From the NCBI GenBank assembly GCA_027574665.1, contig CM050659.1, positions 24,591,001 to 24,655,000 on the forward strand: DNA of 64,000 nt, in the 5' to 3' direction. The DNA comes from Rhynochetos jubatus. Its lineage: Eukaryota; Chordata; Aves; Eurypygiformes; Rhynochetidae. A program made the position numbers and the translations under genes. Below are positions 23,401-35,850 of the stretch, in pieces (the first letter of the stretch is position 1; each line of letters begins with the position of its first letter). The notes under the pieces were generated by a model. It searched no databases. It had not been told where the DNA came from and saw nothing but the letters and a program-made list of their open reading frames with translations.

Positions 23401-24936
23401 TAGTGTAAAAAAATAACAACCCCAAACTGCAACAGGAACTGAAGGTGGAAGCGGCAGGAATAAGGAGTCACTGTGTGCACCAGCCTGGAGCAGGACAGCC
23501 CGACGGGCCAGCATTTCATGCAGAAACCCTGACGCAGGGTGGCCTTTCTGCTCAGAGCATCAAGTCACCACTTACCAGCACCATCTCCAGATCCCCAAGC
23601 TGCCTCAGCAGGAAGAATTTCGCACACACCAGTGCTGTGCATGCCCAGGCTTCCACGCAGCTCCGGTTCCAGCTTCCACGGCGTTCACCAGAGACCAGCT
23701 CTTGCCAAGAGCCATACGCAGCCCGGAGCTGTGCATTAAATGAACTGTTTTACTTGCAGCAGGTGACTGCCTCCAGCAGAGGAGTTAGAGATGCTCAGCA
23801 GAGCAGCCCCGCTGACACACTGCTAAAGAGAATCGCAGTGGGAAGTCACCGAGGACTTAGTGTTCAGTATTACTAGGTACGATTGAATTAGATGATTAAC
23901 ATATGCTTCGGGAGGAAGCGACGATCCCTAGCATTTTTGGAGAAGGATGGGTTTGTAGACCTGGGTTCACAGGTGCCCTTCGGTCCTCTAACCTCATGGA
24001 GAAACTCTGCTCACAAAGGATCTGTGTGATTTGGCCACGCATGTGTGGGAGTGGCGCTTGGCTCCATAGGACAGGAAAACACTGGTCCCTGAAGTGCAGG
24101 GAGCTGAGCTGCATTAGTGCATGAGTTCCCAGGGGCAAAAGAAGCCTCAGCTAGTGGTTTTCAATAACAGAGCACTGAAATATTAAAGTAATATGGTCTT
24201 TATTTCAGGGTTTTCATTACACTTTCCAGTCTCAGAAAGACATGGTGAAAAAACAAGTGACTGGCTGGTAGAATCCTATTAGGCCCATTAATCACCATCA
24301 GGTACCAATATCTGTGTGCTACCTCCCTGGTCATATTAATTACCAAAGCCATCAGGGGAGAGAGCGGTCCAGCACTGACCCTGGGTGGTATGGAGTGGCT
24401 GCACAGCACTCAGCCCTTCCCCAGCTGGGGCTGCTTTAGGCTCTCCTTGACTGCCAAAAAAGCTTCAGCCACCAGGTATGGCCACGCTGAAGTTACCCAT
24501 GCTTGAGTGGGCCCCACAATTCCCTCTCCAGCATGAAACTCCCTTTGCCTACCACTCCTCTACAGCAGCTTTGCCTGCAGGATCACACAGTGGCTGCAGC
24601 AAGGGAAAAACAGACCTTGCAAACACCAGTTTAAAATATTCTCCCCTTTGGGTAGCACCACCAGGATCAGTGCAGCAGCAATGCCCACCCTGGTGCTGCT
24701 CCTCACCCATGTTTGTGTCTCTGGAGGCAGCTCCAGGAGCTGGAGCAGATGCTGTGTAGCCCCAGGGACCTGCAGCTGGGACAGGGTCTCCTGCAATGAC
24801 ATGCCTCAGGCACTAAACCCTGAGGAGCCCCCCAGGAGATCCACCCAAGGACACAGCTAGCAGGGACCCAGTCCCACCACCTCCAGGCAGAGCAGACGGG
24901 GATATTGGCTGGAGTCAGCCAAACAGCTCACCAGAG

Positions 24937-25221
24937 AAGCGAATGGTGATGAGGCAGGTCCAGGGATGAACTGGGAAGTTGCTCCATAGGTCAAGGTCTG
25001 GATGAGGAGAATCAGTGGTGAAGGACAGCCATGGCTGCAGATGAACAGGAGGCCAGTGCCTCTAGAGAACTGCCCAAGGATAGAATGATGGTCCCAAGCT
25101 GAGCTTAAATGGGCTTCTGGGGCCATGGGTATGGGTGGAGGCCCCAGATGTGGATACTCAGGGTCATTAAGGCCAATTAGTGACCTCAAGGCCCTGACAG
25201 TCAGCTGTGAGGTCTGACCAG
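24937..25221 (+). repeat. Unclassified interspersed repeat, copy A
   Basis: This shares a diverged but collinear pattern with 37099-37440: GGTGATGAGGCA, then (much later) GCTTAAAT, GGTGGAGGCCCCAG, CTCAG(G/A)GTCATTAAGGC, and GACCTCAAGGCCCT versus GTCCTCAGGGCT. Length and composition suggest an old LTR or a non-autonomous element. I cannot name the family. A CR1 abuts its right end. Confidence 0.6.
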
Positions 25222-25665
25222 GTTGCTTAAGGCTTGATCCAGTTGGGTCCTGGAAACCTCCCATGGAGGAGATGGCACAGACCCTTTGGGAATGTGCTCC
25301 ACTGTCTGACTGTCCTCGTGAAAAAGCCTGTTATAGCCAGTGTTTCCTGCTCTTATTTCTTTTGTGTCTGTTGTCTTTCACTCTCCTGCCATGCGGTGAT
25401 AGCCTGCCTCCATCTTCTTGAGCTCTTCTCCAGGGGCTGGAAAGCAGCTGCCAGTCCCCCAAAGCCATATCCTCTCCAGCCTGGACACGGTCCAGTCCTG
25501 CAGCCCCTTTGCAGGGCAAGGGCTCCAGCCCCTGACCACCCCTGTGGTCCTGTGCTAGAGTTGCTCCTGTTTATCAATGTCTTTCTTGGTATGGTCTGCC
25601 CAAAACTGGACAAAATATTCCAGATGTGGTCAAACAATAGGGGGATAATCTCTTTCCTCAAGGTT
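25222..25665 (-). repeat. Older-subfamily CR1 fragment
   Basis: The plus strand matches the reverse complement of an older CR1 type: GTTGGGTCCTGGAAACCTCC, TGTTCCACTG-like CTCCACTGTCTGACTGTCC, CTCCATCTTCTTGA, CTTCTCCAGGGGCTGG and AAAACTGGACAAAATATTCC. It is more diverged than the other copies, so it is an earlier insertion. Confidence 0.85.
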
Positions 25666-25729
25666 TATACCACCCAGCTCTGCTTTTTCTGTAGAAGGGC
25701 CATTTTTGGAGCTTTCTCTCTCCATCCAT

Positions 25730-25757
25730 CCACGCATCCATGCATCCATCCATCCAT
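25730..25757 (+). repeat. (CATC)n microsatellite
   Basis: About seven CATC units, interrupted by CACGCATC and TGCATC. Confidence 0.9.
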
Positions 25758-26721
25758 TTCACATGTCCTGAATTAATTTAGACTTTGGGTTTGAGTTTTT
25801 TTTTTTGTGTAGAACTGTAGTAAGCAACACCCCTAGCCCTGCCAGCTCTTCCCACAGTGCGACAACAGATTCTTCCTGCTCCAGGAGCTGGCAGAAGCCT
25901 GGGGACTTTTTATAATCCCCCCTTTTAGCTGTGGGTCTGCAGGTAATGGGGATGAACAGTCCCCATGGTCCTCCCACAGGAGGCATTTTCCCGTCAAACC
26001 TCGAAGCGGAAATTCTTCGCCAAAGTCCCAGAAAGGTTCAACTTCCAGCAAATGCTGCAAAATGCAAAGAGAGGAGACAATATTCTCACTTTCTCCTTTC
26101 CCTGGGGTCTAGATCCATCACAAACCTTGCTGTGATGGGCCACAGCTCATGGGTGAGTTTGCCTCTGGAGGCTTCCCATCAGGATCTGGGGGCAAAAGAG
26201 GGGGCTGGGGGCTCCTGGCATGCACTGAAGCAGCAAGTACTCCAGCTCTTGGGGTGGCCACAGCACCAGGAATGGGTGAGGGGATTTGGGAAAGGCCTGG
26301 GAATGATGTGGGCACCTCCCCATGACTGGGGAGCTGGGTGACCTGCACGGGAGCCGGTGGCAGCCTTGGGATGCTGCGCTCTCCCACACAAAGGTGCCTG
26401 TGGTGGCTCTTTCCCCTGGAGGGGTTCACATCCGAGAGGGGACACTGGAGGTTTCAGCTCGCAGTGTTTAAAGATCAAGGCCTGCCTGCAAACCTTCATC
26501 CCAGCAGGCGGGGGGAGAGGGGTGGGCAGACAAAGAGGCAGCAGATGCGGTGACCTTTGCATCCCAGGCAAAAGGCGGTTGGAAGTAAAATGCCAGCCCC
26601 ATCAGGCTGCTTTGCATCCAGATCGGCCGCTGCTGCTCTTTAGAGGCGCTGGGAGCCTGCGCTGGCCTTGATCTTTTCCAGCTATTTGTTTCAATTGATT
26701 TATTTTTAGATTTGTGGAGAG

Positions 26722-26747
26722 GAATAAAGCAATAAATAAATAAATAA
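26722..26747 (+). repeat. (AAAT)n microsatellite
   Basis: A short run of AAAT units (AATAAAGCAATAAATAAATA), which by chance contains AATAAA motifs. Confidence 0.9.
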
Positions 26748-27667
26748 CCTCCCATCCCCACCCGTAACATCTCAGATCCTGGCGAGCTCCTTGCAAGCTG
26801 CCAGCTCTGCAGGGTGATGGAAATCATCCCCACCTTTCCTCCACCCCTGCCTCTCCCCGGCAGCACCCGATGAGCCATCCGTCACTCGCTGCACTCACCC
26901 TTGAGCACAGGTCTGTGGGGTCAGTGGCCGTCCCCCTGCTTTGTCTTGTCCTGCGAAGCTCAGGCACCCTTGGGTTTGGCAGCCGTGCTGGGTGGCGAGC
27001 CCTGTTTTGTGGAGCTGTGCTGCTCTACGGACGGTGCTCCGGAAAGCAGCAGGCAGGGAGGACCCACGGGTTGTGACGGAGAGGGCACGGAGGGCTGTGT
27101 TTTCCAGGTCACTCTGCCTGCTCTCCACGTCTGCCCTACCCCCTCGTGCCTGGCTGCAGTCATACAAAGCGGGAGGAGGTTGGCTGCTCTCCCTGCAGCT
27201 GGTCCGAGCCGTTGGTGTGACCTGGCAGGAGCCACCGCAAGGAAACGAAGCCAGCGCTCCTGCCATAGCCTGCCGTGCGACGATGCTGGCTGCAGAGACG
27301 CGCTGGAGCTCTCCTGAGGCAGCTGAGCAGTGATGTTCCTTCTCGGGTGCGTGTGATCCAGCATCTGCTCCCGTTCACGCACACCCCAGTCAGCGCACCA
27401 GGATGCAGCCTGGCATCTTCCCGCGCAGACCTGCTCCAGGAGCCCGGGGGGGTTAATTGCATGGGAAACCTGCAGAAGTGCTCTCCTTCCTTGGCTAACT
27501 GGAGCAGGACAGAGCTGCTGGTTTGAAAGGAGCTTTACCTTGGGCTGATTCACAGCTTTGCTTGTGAATTCTCCCCACACAATGCATCTAAGACCTGTCA
27601 TGCTGGTGGGCGAGACCAGGTTGTTTGTCTTCCCATGTGCCTGGGAAGGGAGCACCACTTCGCTGGG

Positions 27668-28316
27668 TCATAAAGTCATGGAATGGTTTGGGTGGGGAGG
27701 GACCTTACACCCCCCCAGTGCCAACCCCTGTCATGGGCAGGGACACCCTCCACTAGCCGAGGTTGCCCCAAGCCTCATCCAGCCTGGCCTTGGGCACTTC
27801 CATCCGCAGCTTCTCTGGGAACCAGTCCCAGTGCTCCCCACCCTCTCCGGGAAGAATTTCTCCCTGATGGCCCATCTCCATCTCCCTCTTTCTGTTCAAA
27901 CTTGTTACCCCTTGCCCTGCCAGTCCTTGCCCTCGGGAAAAGCCCCCCCCCCAGCTTTCCTGTAGCCCCCCAGGCACTGGAAGGGGCTCTAAGGTCTCCC
28001 TGGAGCTTCCCTTCTCCAGGCTGAACCCCCCAACTCCCCCAGCCTGTCCCCATGTCAGAGGGGCTCCAGCCCCCGGACCATCTCCGTGGCCTCCTCTGGC
28101 CTCGCTCCAACAGCTCCGTGTCCTCCTGCTGTTGGGGGCCCAGAGCTGGAGGCAGAACTGCAGGGGGGGGTCTGCTCAGAGCGGAGCAGAGGGGCAGAAT
28201 CCCCTTCCTCACCTCCCTGGCCACGCTGCTCTGGATCCAGCCTGGGATCCAGTTGGCTTTGTGGGCTGCCAGCGCACACGGCCAGCTCCTGGCCAGCCCC
28301 TCATCCTCCAAATGGG
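27668..28316 (-). repeat. CR1 retrotransposon 3' region, about 650 bp
   Basis: This is the longest CR1 piece in the window. On the plus strand it starts TAAAGTCATGGAATGGTTTG and continues through GAAGAATTTCTCCCTGATGG, TTCTCCAGGCTGAACCCCCC, GGGGCCCAGAGCTGG-like text and ATCCAGCCTGGGATCCAG to CTCATCCTCC. It covers the 3' UTR and the end of ORF2 in minus orientation, with several indels. I see no intact coding frame. Confidence 0.95.
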
Positions 28317-30494
28317 TTGAATGGGGCTGCAGCCTCGGGAATACACTGCACTTCTTCCTCCTAACATTCCACCTGCACCAGCTCCCTCTTCCCTTGCCGC
28401 TGCTGACACCAGGGTGTGTCACATCGGCATCACACTGGGTCTTGGGCAGCCACTGCAGGGCAGTTGCGTCCCCACGGCAGTGAGAAACCTTTGCTCTCTT
28501 TAAGCCAAATCACAGCCACCGTCACCTGCCTGGTATTTATCACGACCGACCTTCTCGCAGACTGCAGACTGAAAAAAAAAAAGGAAAACCAAGTCAGCTT
28601 GCTGGCCTGTGGGAAACAAAGGGCAGAGTCCTCTGCACCAGCTCCCAGGTAGCTCGCTCCTATCTGCACTGCAGCTCGCTCAGAACATGCCGAGGCAGGA
28701 CAGCGTTTGCAGAGCGCAGGCAGCCTATCGGGCAGGGTTACTCAGCAAGAACAGCCTCGAAAGCAAGACAGAGCCCAGGATGTTCTCTGTTAAACAGGGA
28801 CAAATTAAATGCCGCAGGAGCAGATACCATTCAGCCTCATTGAATAAACACGCCCGGGAAGATTTCTGTCTGAAATAGCTTTGTGGTGCAACCTCATTGG
28901 CTTTTGGTGCAGAACAGAGCTGCAAGGTGTTGCTCATGCATTTGAGGATGCTAATAGTGTGATAAATAATAAATGATTGGATATGGGCAGTAATTAGGGC
29001 TTGTCCTTAGTGGGGATGAGGCAGGGGGATGGTCGCTGCCCCAGCTGGGGGCAAGAGGGGTTGATGTGGGTACCCACTGGAGCAACACTTTAATCCATGG
29101 CCAGATGATGTGTCTGGGATGCAGCATTGAGCCAGACCTGCTGTTTGGGGATCCTGGCAGCAGTGGGGGGCAGGTGGGACCCAGCTGGGGGGATGCTTGG
29201 GGTGAGGGTCCCCTGAGCCAAGCCGGTGGGAGCAGTAGCATCCGGACACTGCCACCCCAGGCAGCTGGCTGGCTGCTTTTGTGAGCAGAAAGGAAAGTTG
29301 CTTGGAAGAAGGGAGACGAGGTTCATAAATCAGGGACTGCAGATCACACGAGTGACATTTACGGCTCCCCCGGCACCAGCGCGCTGCTGGGGAATGATGC
29401 AGAGCCCTTGCCCAGATTGGCTCTGCTCCCGGAGCATTTCGGCACCTCCCGTCCCCTACCTGCTATTCCTCCCAAACCTCAATTTCTCCATCGGGAAATG
29501 CCACCTTGTACTGTGCCCTCACCTTCTGCCTGGCACAGGGAGTCGTGCCCAGCATCCTTTCCTCGCTCACCCACACCCCCACTTCTGGCAGAGCCGATGG
29601 AGACGGTGAATCTCTACATGGTTGTTTTAAACCGAAGCAGAAGCTCTTGAATTTATAAGTTCATAAGCATTTGACAGATCCCTATCGCCCTGAGAGGTCA
29701 GAGCTCTAATCACAACACAGCACCTGACAGGTATTTTTCCAGATTTAATAAATTCAAGGAAAACCGGTTAACCCCAGCCTACACCTGCGCTGGCCATATC
29801 TTTCCTAGATCTTTGAGAGCGTTGGACACATTGCAAACCTTTCCCTTAGCCAATATTTCTCCAGCTTATCACACTATCACCTATGTTCTGCTAAAATAAC
29901 AGCCTTCTTCCCATCATGCAGCCAGAGCCGAGTGAAGGAGGGTGTCAGCTCCTCTGGGAATGTCTGGCCACCATAAAAATTTAGGACAAGAGATCTGGGC
30001 AAACTCTGTGTATCTCTGCAGATGCCCTGGAGACTGAAATGTTCAAGCAGTGAGGTCAAGATCCTCATGTTTCGGAGACCCTCCTCTCCCAGTTTGATGT
30101 GGTTTTGCTGAGCTGGGAAGGGTGTTCTCTGAGGACCAAGAGCATCCCTGTAGCATGTCCTGAAATAAGCCAGTTTTCTGTGACCCAAATTGTCTAACTG
30201 AGGCAGGAGAAAAAGGCCCTGCCCTGGTCCCTTGGCATCATCCAAGTATATAAAATATTTCTCCCTGTTAGCCCCTTCCATAGTGCTGGAGACAACTGCA
30301 GTAGCCTGTATGTGCTTTTTCCACCTGGCTGCGTGTGGGTGTAGGATGTATGTGTCCTTTTTGCCATGGAGGGAGCCCCTGCCTGCGACGAACACCCAGC
30401 CCACCATGGGAAAGCGTGTGTGCTGTGTCCATTCCGGCATTGCCAAGGATGTGCATGTCCGACGCAGTCTTGCCTGTGTGTCCTGGTTTAACAG

Positions 30495-30657
30495 GCCACG
30501 GAATGAAATCCCCTTTGGGCAGTTCGGGTTGGCTGAGCTGTGTGCCTCCCCCCAGCTGCTTGTAGTGAGAAAGCTGGGAACACAGGGTCAGTGTCAGCAG
30601 CTGGAAAAGTCCTTGGATTGGTGCAAGCACTCCCCAGCACCAGCTAATAACCCCCTT
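30495..30657 (-). repeat. Avian endogenous-retrovirus LTR fragment (TguLTR5-like)
   Basis: The plus strand contains CCCCTTTGGGCAGTTCGGGT, CCCAGCTGCTTGTAG, AGCTGGAAAAGTCCTTGGAT and TGGTGCAAGCACTCCCCAGC in that order. These match, in reverse complement, the U3 part of the common avian LTR family I know as TguLTR5. Only about 160 bp remain. No internal retroviral sequence, second LTR or target duplication was found. Confidence 0.6.
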
Positions 30658-30659
30658 AT

Positions 30660-30775
30660 CCGTGCCTCTCCACCCTCTCCAGGAAGAATTCCTTCCTGAT
30701 GTCCAATCTCAATCTCCCTCTTTCAGTTTAAACCCATCACCCCTTGTCCTGTGTCTTGTCCTGCCACCTCTGGCC
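30660..30775 (-). repeat. CR1 internal fragment next to the LTR piece
   Basis: The CR1 text CTCTCCACCCTCTCCAGGAA, TTCCTTCCTGATGTCCAATC, CTCTTTCAGTTTAAACCCAT and CACCCCTTGTCCTGT is present, without the 3' tail. The orientation is minus. It directly follows the LTR fragment. Confidence 0.85.
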
Positions 30776-32579
30776 AGGTCTGCTGGCAACTTCCCCGGAG
30801 TACTTGGCACTTCACCCTGAACCACAGGGAATTGTAAACATGTGAGTTTTTGGGGAAGGAGAAACACTGCAAGACCCCAGAGAGGTGGATCCCTGCAGGC
30901 CGTCGCTCCATCAAAACACGCACCACAAAAATCACCTTTTTGGGAACCGCCGGTTCCTTCTGCGCTTGGAGCATGTCAACAGCAGATAACTTGCTTCTGC
31001 AAGCAAGAGATTAGTCTAATTTAGTTTGAGCTTAGATATCAGCAACAAAATCTAATTACAAGGACGTGTCAGGCTCATTGATCACTAGAAATGGCAACAC
31101 AAAAAGTTTTGCATAAAGACTGCAGCATCTCCACTCCGCACTGCTTTATCAGGGGAAGTCACTTCCCCAATTAGCTCGTGTCAACAGGAGCGCAGCACAT
31201 GGCTGGCGATATTAAAAATATAATTTGTGTTTACTGGAAATAATGAAAGGCAATTACAGAAATACTCAGTGGAAATGCACTCCATTCCAAGGGGTTTTCA
31301 CAGTAAACGGGATGTCTGCACCAGCCATCCCACAGCACTTCCAGCAGCTCCAGCTAAGGGAGGGTGTCACAGCCCTCCGGTGCCTCTTCCCAGTGCTCCC
31401 TCTAGCAGACAAAGTACCAGGATCTCTTCTGCCATCAGCCAATTTCAACCCTTCTGTGGGGCCATTACCCATCATCTCCAGGTGAAGGGTGCATCCAAAG
31501 GGAGGGGTGCCAGGCTTTGGGCATGGGTCTGTGCCTCTTTCTATGGGCACAGAGACCCCCTGAGGGCAAGGGGAAAGGCTGTGCAGCCTCTTAGCAGGGC
31601 TTGGGCACCTGGGTTTGGATGGAAGTTGTCCTGGTCTCCCTTCCTCCTTCCCATTGCTGGTGTACCCCCTGCAGAGACAATGATGGTGAAGCAAGAGCAG
31701 CTGAAGAGATCTCATAGGACTGAGCCCAGCATCTCCATAGGGGCACCCAGGGAGGTGTGGAGCACCTTGCACCCCACTGGCTCCTGTAGTGTCTTGGTCC
31801 AAAGAAACAGACTCAGTCTTTAATATCTCCCATCACAGCAGCACCCACAGGGAGAAGAAACACAAAACCACAAGAATTTGCCCAAACTCTTGCCTGCCCC
31901 ATGACACACAATGCTTAAGCAAGTCTAAAACCAGCTTGCCCTACTGCAATGTTGTCATAAGAGATTTACAACCAGTCCCTCGGCTGCTTCTCAAGCATTA
32001 CTACACCTGGTCAACTCTCTGCAGGGCAGACAGCCCCAGTCAAGGGCATCAGGCACCTCTGTGGGGATGGGGCAGGACCGGGGTCCAGCCAGGACCAAGC
32101 CATTTCCTATAGAAACCCAGCTCTCCAATATATGCAAGTCTACTCAGATTCTGAGTTTATGTCCTCCAAGAAGAGATCACCACAGCCAGACAGAGGAAAA
32201 AAACCAGTCAGTTTACACAGAAGTTGTTTTTTGGGGACTTTTTGCTCCCCCTGGGCAGGAAGATTTTATTGTTTCATGCGGCGACTCAACGCAAGGAACA
32301 GTCCCCACACACAAAATTGCGGTTTCAGAGTTCCCACCGTCTTGCTTTGAGTGCAATATCTTCCAAGGGACACATTGCCACCCTGCAAAGGGAAGGGAAG
32401 CAGACAGGAAAACATTTTAAAAAGGAAAAAAATAAAGCTTAGTCAGTCAGGGAGCCTCTTGATACCGAGCCAAGATGCATTTTGGATGAGAAGGGGTTTT
32501 TAATAGGTGGGCTGCTGTTTGTTCAAGACAAGACTCCTGCAGCACGAGGGAGACAACGGGGACAGAGCAGTTCAGTATC

Positions 32580-32780
32580 GGGTTTTAGTGCGTATCACCG
32601 CAGCTCCTGCGACGTCCAACGAAGCAAATGATTGCGTCTGCGACATCAATCATTTAGTGTCATTAGACAAGAAGCTCTGTCGCAAGATGAGCATCTCCTG
32701 CTCGGAAATTAAGTGGCTCAGCTTTGCCTTGGTGCTGATGCATCAGCGGGGGACCCATTATCCTGCGACAACGGTCTCTA
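32580..32780. promoter_or_regulatory. Candidate conserved non-coding element with paired Maf-type half-sites
   Basis: This is non-repetitive sequence that keeps several CpGs (GCGACGTCC, TTGCGTCTGCGACATC) among homeodomain-type motifs (ATCAATCATTTAG, GTCATTAG). It has a perfect 14-bp palindrome GCTGATGCATCAGC at 32734-32747, in which two TGCTGA/TCAGC half-sites face each other. Open frames crossing it have no known motif. Conservation is not testable here. Confidence 0.3.
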
Positions 32781-35700
32781 GCTGGCATCGTGCCTGCCTG
32801 GAGAGAGCCAGAAACACAAGAACTCACTTTGCTGCCCAGGCGTGCTTGTGCAAAGGGTATTTAATCTTTGAATTCGAGATGCACAGGATGCCACATGGCC
32901 CAACGTTTTTTCACCAAACTGCAGGAAGAGCCAAATGTCTCCTGTGCTCTGAGCTTGTTTGCAAGGCTGCTGCAGTGAGCTGGTGTCCAGGCAAAGTGGG
33001 TTTCAGGGGGATAAATGTAGGTCTAAAATGGACATGAGGGGATGGACACCCCTGAAAGCACTCTACATTCACCAGGCTTCTCTGAGCAGGATGATTGACC
33101 TGTGTTTGTGAGCAGCAAGTGAAACACATTCCTTTATTCACTAGCTCTTGGTTGAGTCCCTGGAAAGAAACTTTTCGAGTTACTGCAGTTGCCAAATGAG
33201 GTTAGTAGTAATTATTCACAGCCCTGAAATAATACATCCCCCTGATCAGGCAGTTGCCATCCATAAAGGCATGGTCAAAGGCATGAGCTATTATCCGAAC
33301 TTTTGCTCTCCTTGGGAAGCTCATTTCCATACAAAACTGCACCTTGTGCAATATATCTCCTGGAGGGATCGCTTAATGCCTCAGCTCCAGGGAACGGGCC
33401 CAAAAAAGTGAGTGAAAACTATTGATCTGGTTTTAAGTAGAGCTGTATCTATTAATCTGAGAACACTAATCACTGGGGCTTTGACAAGAACATGAGGTTT
33501 CCAGTGCCGCATTAACACTCTCCATCCTCTCGGGCAAAGCCTGGGGAAGACAGAACTGCTCTCACGGCTTGTCCTAATGGCACGCACAGAGCGGTCTCGG
33601 AGGCATCGACAGGCAGGAAAGCATCACAAGGGGTACCTCTCGCTGCACACACAAACACACATTATTTCTGGTGTCTGACAACTACTTTGACTAGGAGGAT
33701 AACATGGAAGAGACATCCCTGGGAAGCCCCAAGGACAATCTTCATCTTAGCATGATCCCCATGAGCCTGGGCTGGATGTGGCAGCACAGTGGCTTCTTGT
33801 GTCCCCAGGGGGATTTACCACTTCACTATTTTCACCTTTCAGTAAGCCAAAAATGACATAATGAAGCTCAAGATCAACCAAGCTGAGGAGTTTTGTGCGG
33901 ATAAAAAGAAAACCAGCAAAGCAACTCCTTGCTGGTTGAATTAATTTCTCAACTTCGAGACAGGGTGGGCTGTAAAACTCTCAGCAAGCAGCAAGGGGGG
34001 TGCAAATGAGGACACAGACTTAAATCTGAGCCCAGGTGAGCTGGGAGAAGGGGAACCCATCCTGCTAAAAGGGAGGAAGGACATAGAGCTTACTGAAGGT
34101 TTTTTTAACTGCTGAGACTCAGCTGTGATTTTCCAAGCCAGCACCCCTGCCTCAGTCATTGCTTGATTACAGAAGCACAGCTGAAATTTCAGTGCTTATT
34201 TTTACTCATTTTCCTCAGCTTTCTGGGGAACAACTGCCTGAGCAGGGCAGTTGAGGGTGGGGAGTGTCAATTCTAAGCAAAAAGAAAATCAAAACCCACT
34301 GAGGCAGAAATAGGAGAGACTAACACCAGCTAGAGTGACCCTCCAAGAAAACCCCCTTGACTTTTTTCCCTGCTTCTTCCCCCTTGGCAGAAACCCACCT
34401 TGCAGAGCCATGACTTGTCACCACTCCTCCACCTCTGCTGCCAGCCTGGGTCACGTCCTTCCTCTCTCATCCTCAACCTCAGCTTCCCAGTCTTCCCTCC
34501 CGAGAGCCTCATAAGCATAAACACATCTTGGCCAGCTTTTTATGCATGAGCGAAGTCTTTGGCAGGGCAGAGAAGACATTTCATTATGTTATATAAGCTG
34601 AGGGCACCGCGTGACATTTCCAGCTCACCCCAGCGCTGTGCTCCTCTGCCCCTCCAGCAGCCAAGGAAGAGCTTGCACAGGGCTGGGGTGAGCCTGGATG
34701 ACTGTCCGTAGGAGAACCGTTCCAACTATTACTAGGGCAAACTCCAGCAAGGGGGTCAGGGTGGAGCTGTACAAGGCACTTCTCTAGATGGATGCATCAG
34801 ACTGGTTTTTCCATCACCTCTCCTTACAGAAGGGTCTGGATGAAACATATCCCACAAAGACAGGAACCACAGACATGTTACCCAAAGTCTCATGGCCAAA
34901 ACAACTGCCCTTCCAGCTTGGGCTGGCAACGGATACGCAATACCTTTGCTGCTTCCCTTTGGGGATTCATTTCTCTTGGGGAAAAGAAAGAAGGAAAACC
35001 CCTGAGTTTCCCAGTTATTAGTAACACTTCTAGCTAAGTCTGACACTTTAAGTGTTTGTTATTTATTAGAGCTGGTGCACAAACAAAACACAACCGAAAC
35101 CTGCGTGGAACAAGCTGGTCAAGGTTAGCCTTACAATGGCAAGTCATCAAGACCAAGTGGCCACAGACTTCCAAGTGAGCAAACATCCCTTTCCCTTGCT
35201 TCCCTCCCCATCTGTGTCAGTACCAATCACACAACTGTGTGTGCTCTCCGGAGGGACAGGAAGGGAGGAATTGATTTGTCCTTGCCTGCTTGGCTTTGTG
35301 ATTCACACCCACTCACCACTTTGGTCGATGAAGCAATAAGCCACTGACAAGCATGTAATAGAGGAACTCAGTGTGAGTTTGCACTCTCAGTTTGCAGCCC
35401 TGGGTGTGCCATCTCCCCCACGTGTGCTGCTGGATGGGTTTAGCAGGTCCATGACAAACCCTCCTCCTGCTCTCCTCCCCCAGCGCTGATAGATGTCAGG
35501 CCACTTCTCTCTCAAAAAATCAGGATCCTGATACTTTCTGAACAACCAGAAAAGAGGAAAAAGTGCCTACTTGTGCACATCTCGGGGTGTACAGAGGTTT
35601 TTATTACACTGTCTGTACTTACAGGATAGGCTTTCCTAATTTCTTTGGTTTCCAGGGCTCAGGAACTTCCCGAGAAAGGAGTAGATTGAACAGATCAAGT

Positions 35701-35850
35701 GCTCCCCCGTATTTGATGCCATCTGCAAACTTTGAGCTAGTATTCCATGCCCTCCAGGTCTTAAATGGTATTAAAGAGGACAGGGCCCAGGATAGACCTC
35801 TGAGGTACTCCACTTGCTGCTGGTCTCCAGGGATAGCCCAGTTTCTCAGG
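35701..35850 (-). repeat. Old CR1 ORF2 fragment
   Basis: The plus strand has GATGCCATCTGCAAACTTTG, TGGTATTAAAGAGGACAGGG and CCTCTGAGGTACTCCACTTG. These correspond to the reverse complement of the CR1 reverse-transcriptase C-terminal region. It is strongly diverged and without a tail. Confidence 0.75.

Larger units (their letters stand above)
15291..24936. other. Intergenic, no supportable gene
   Basis: Apart from one CR1 piece and a GC-rich patch with a short tandem repeat, I see no gene, RNA or mobile element. The longer open frames here (for example on the minus strand at 19359-20123) are in GC-rich DNA with few stop codons, have no recognisable motifs and no splice-consistent borders. Confidence 0.6.

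Noticed and set aside
27558-28422. Several 100-215-codon frames
   Set aside because: They are translations of CR1 DNA in the wrong or decayed frame.
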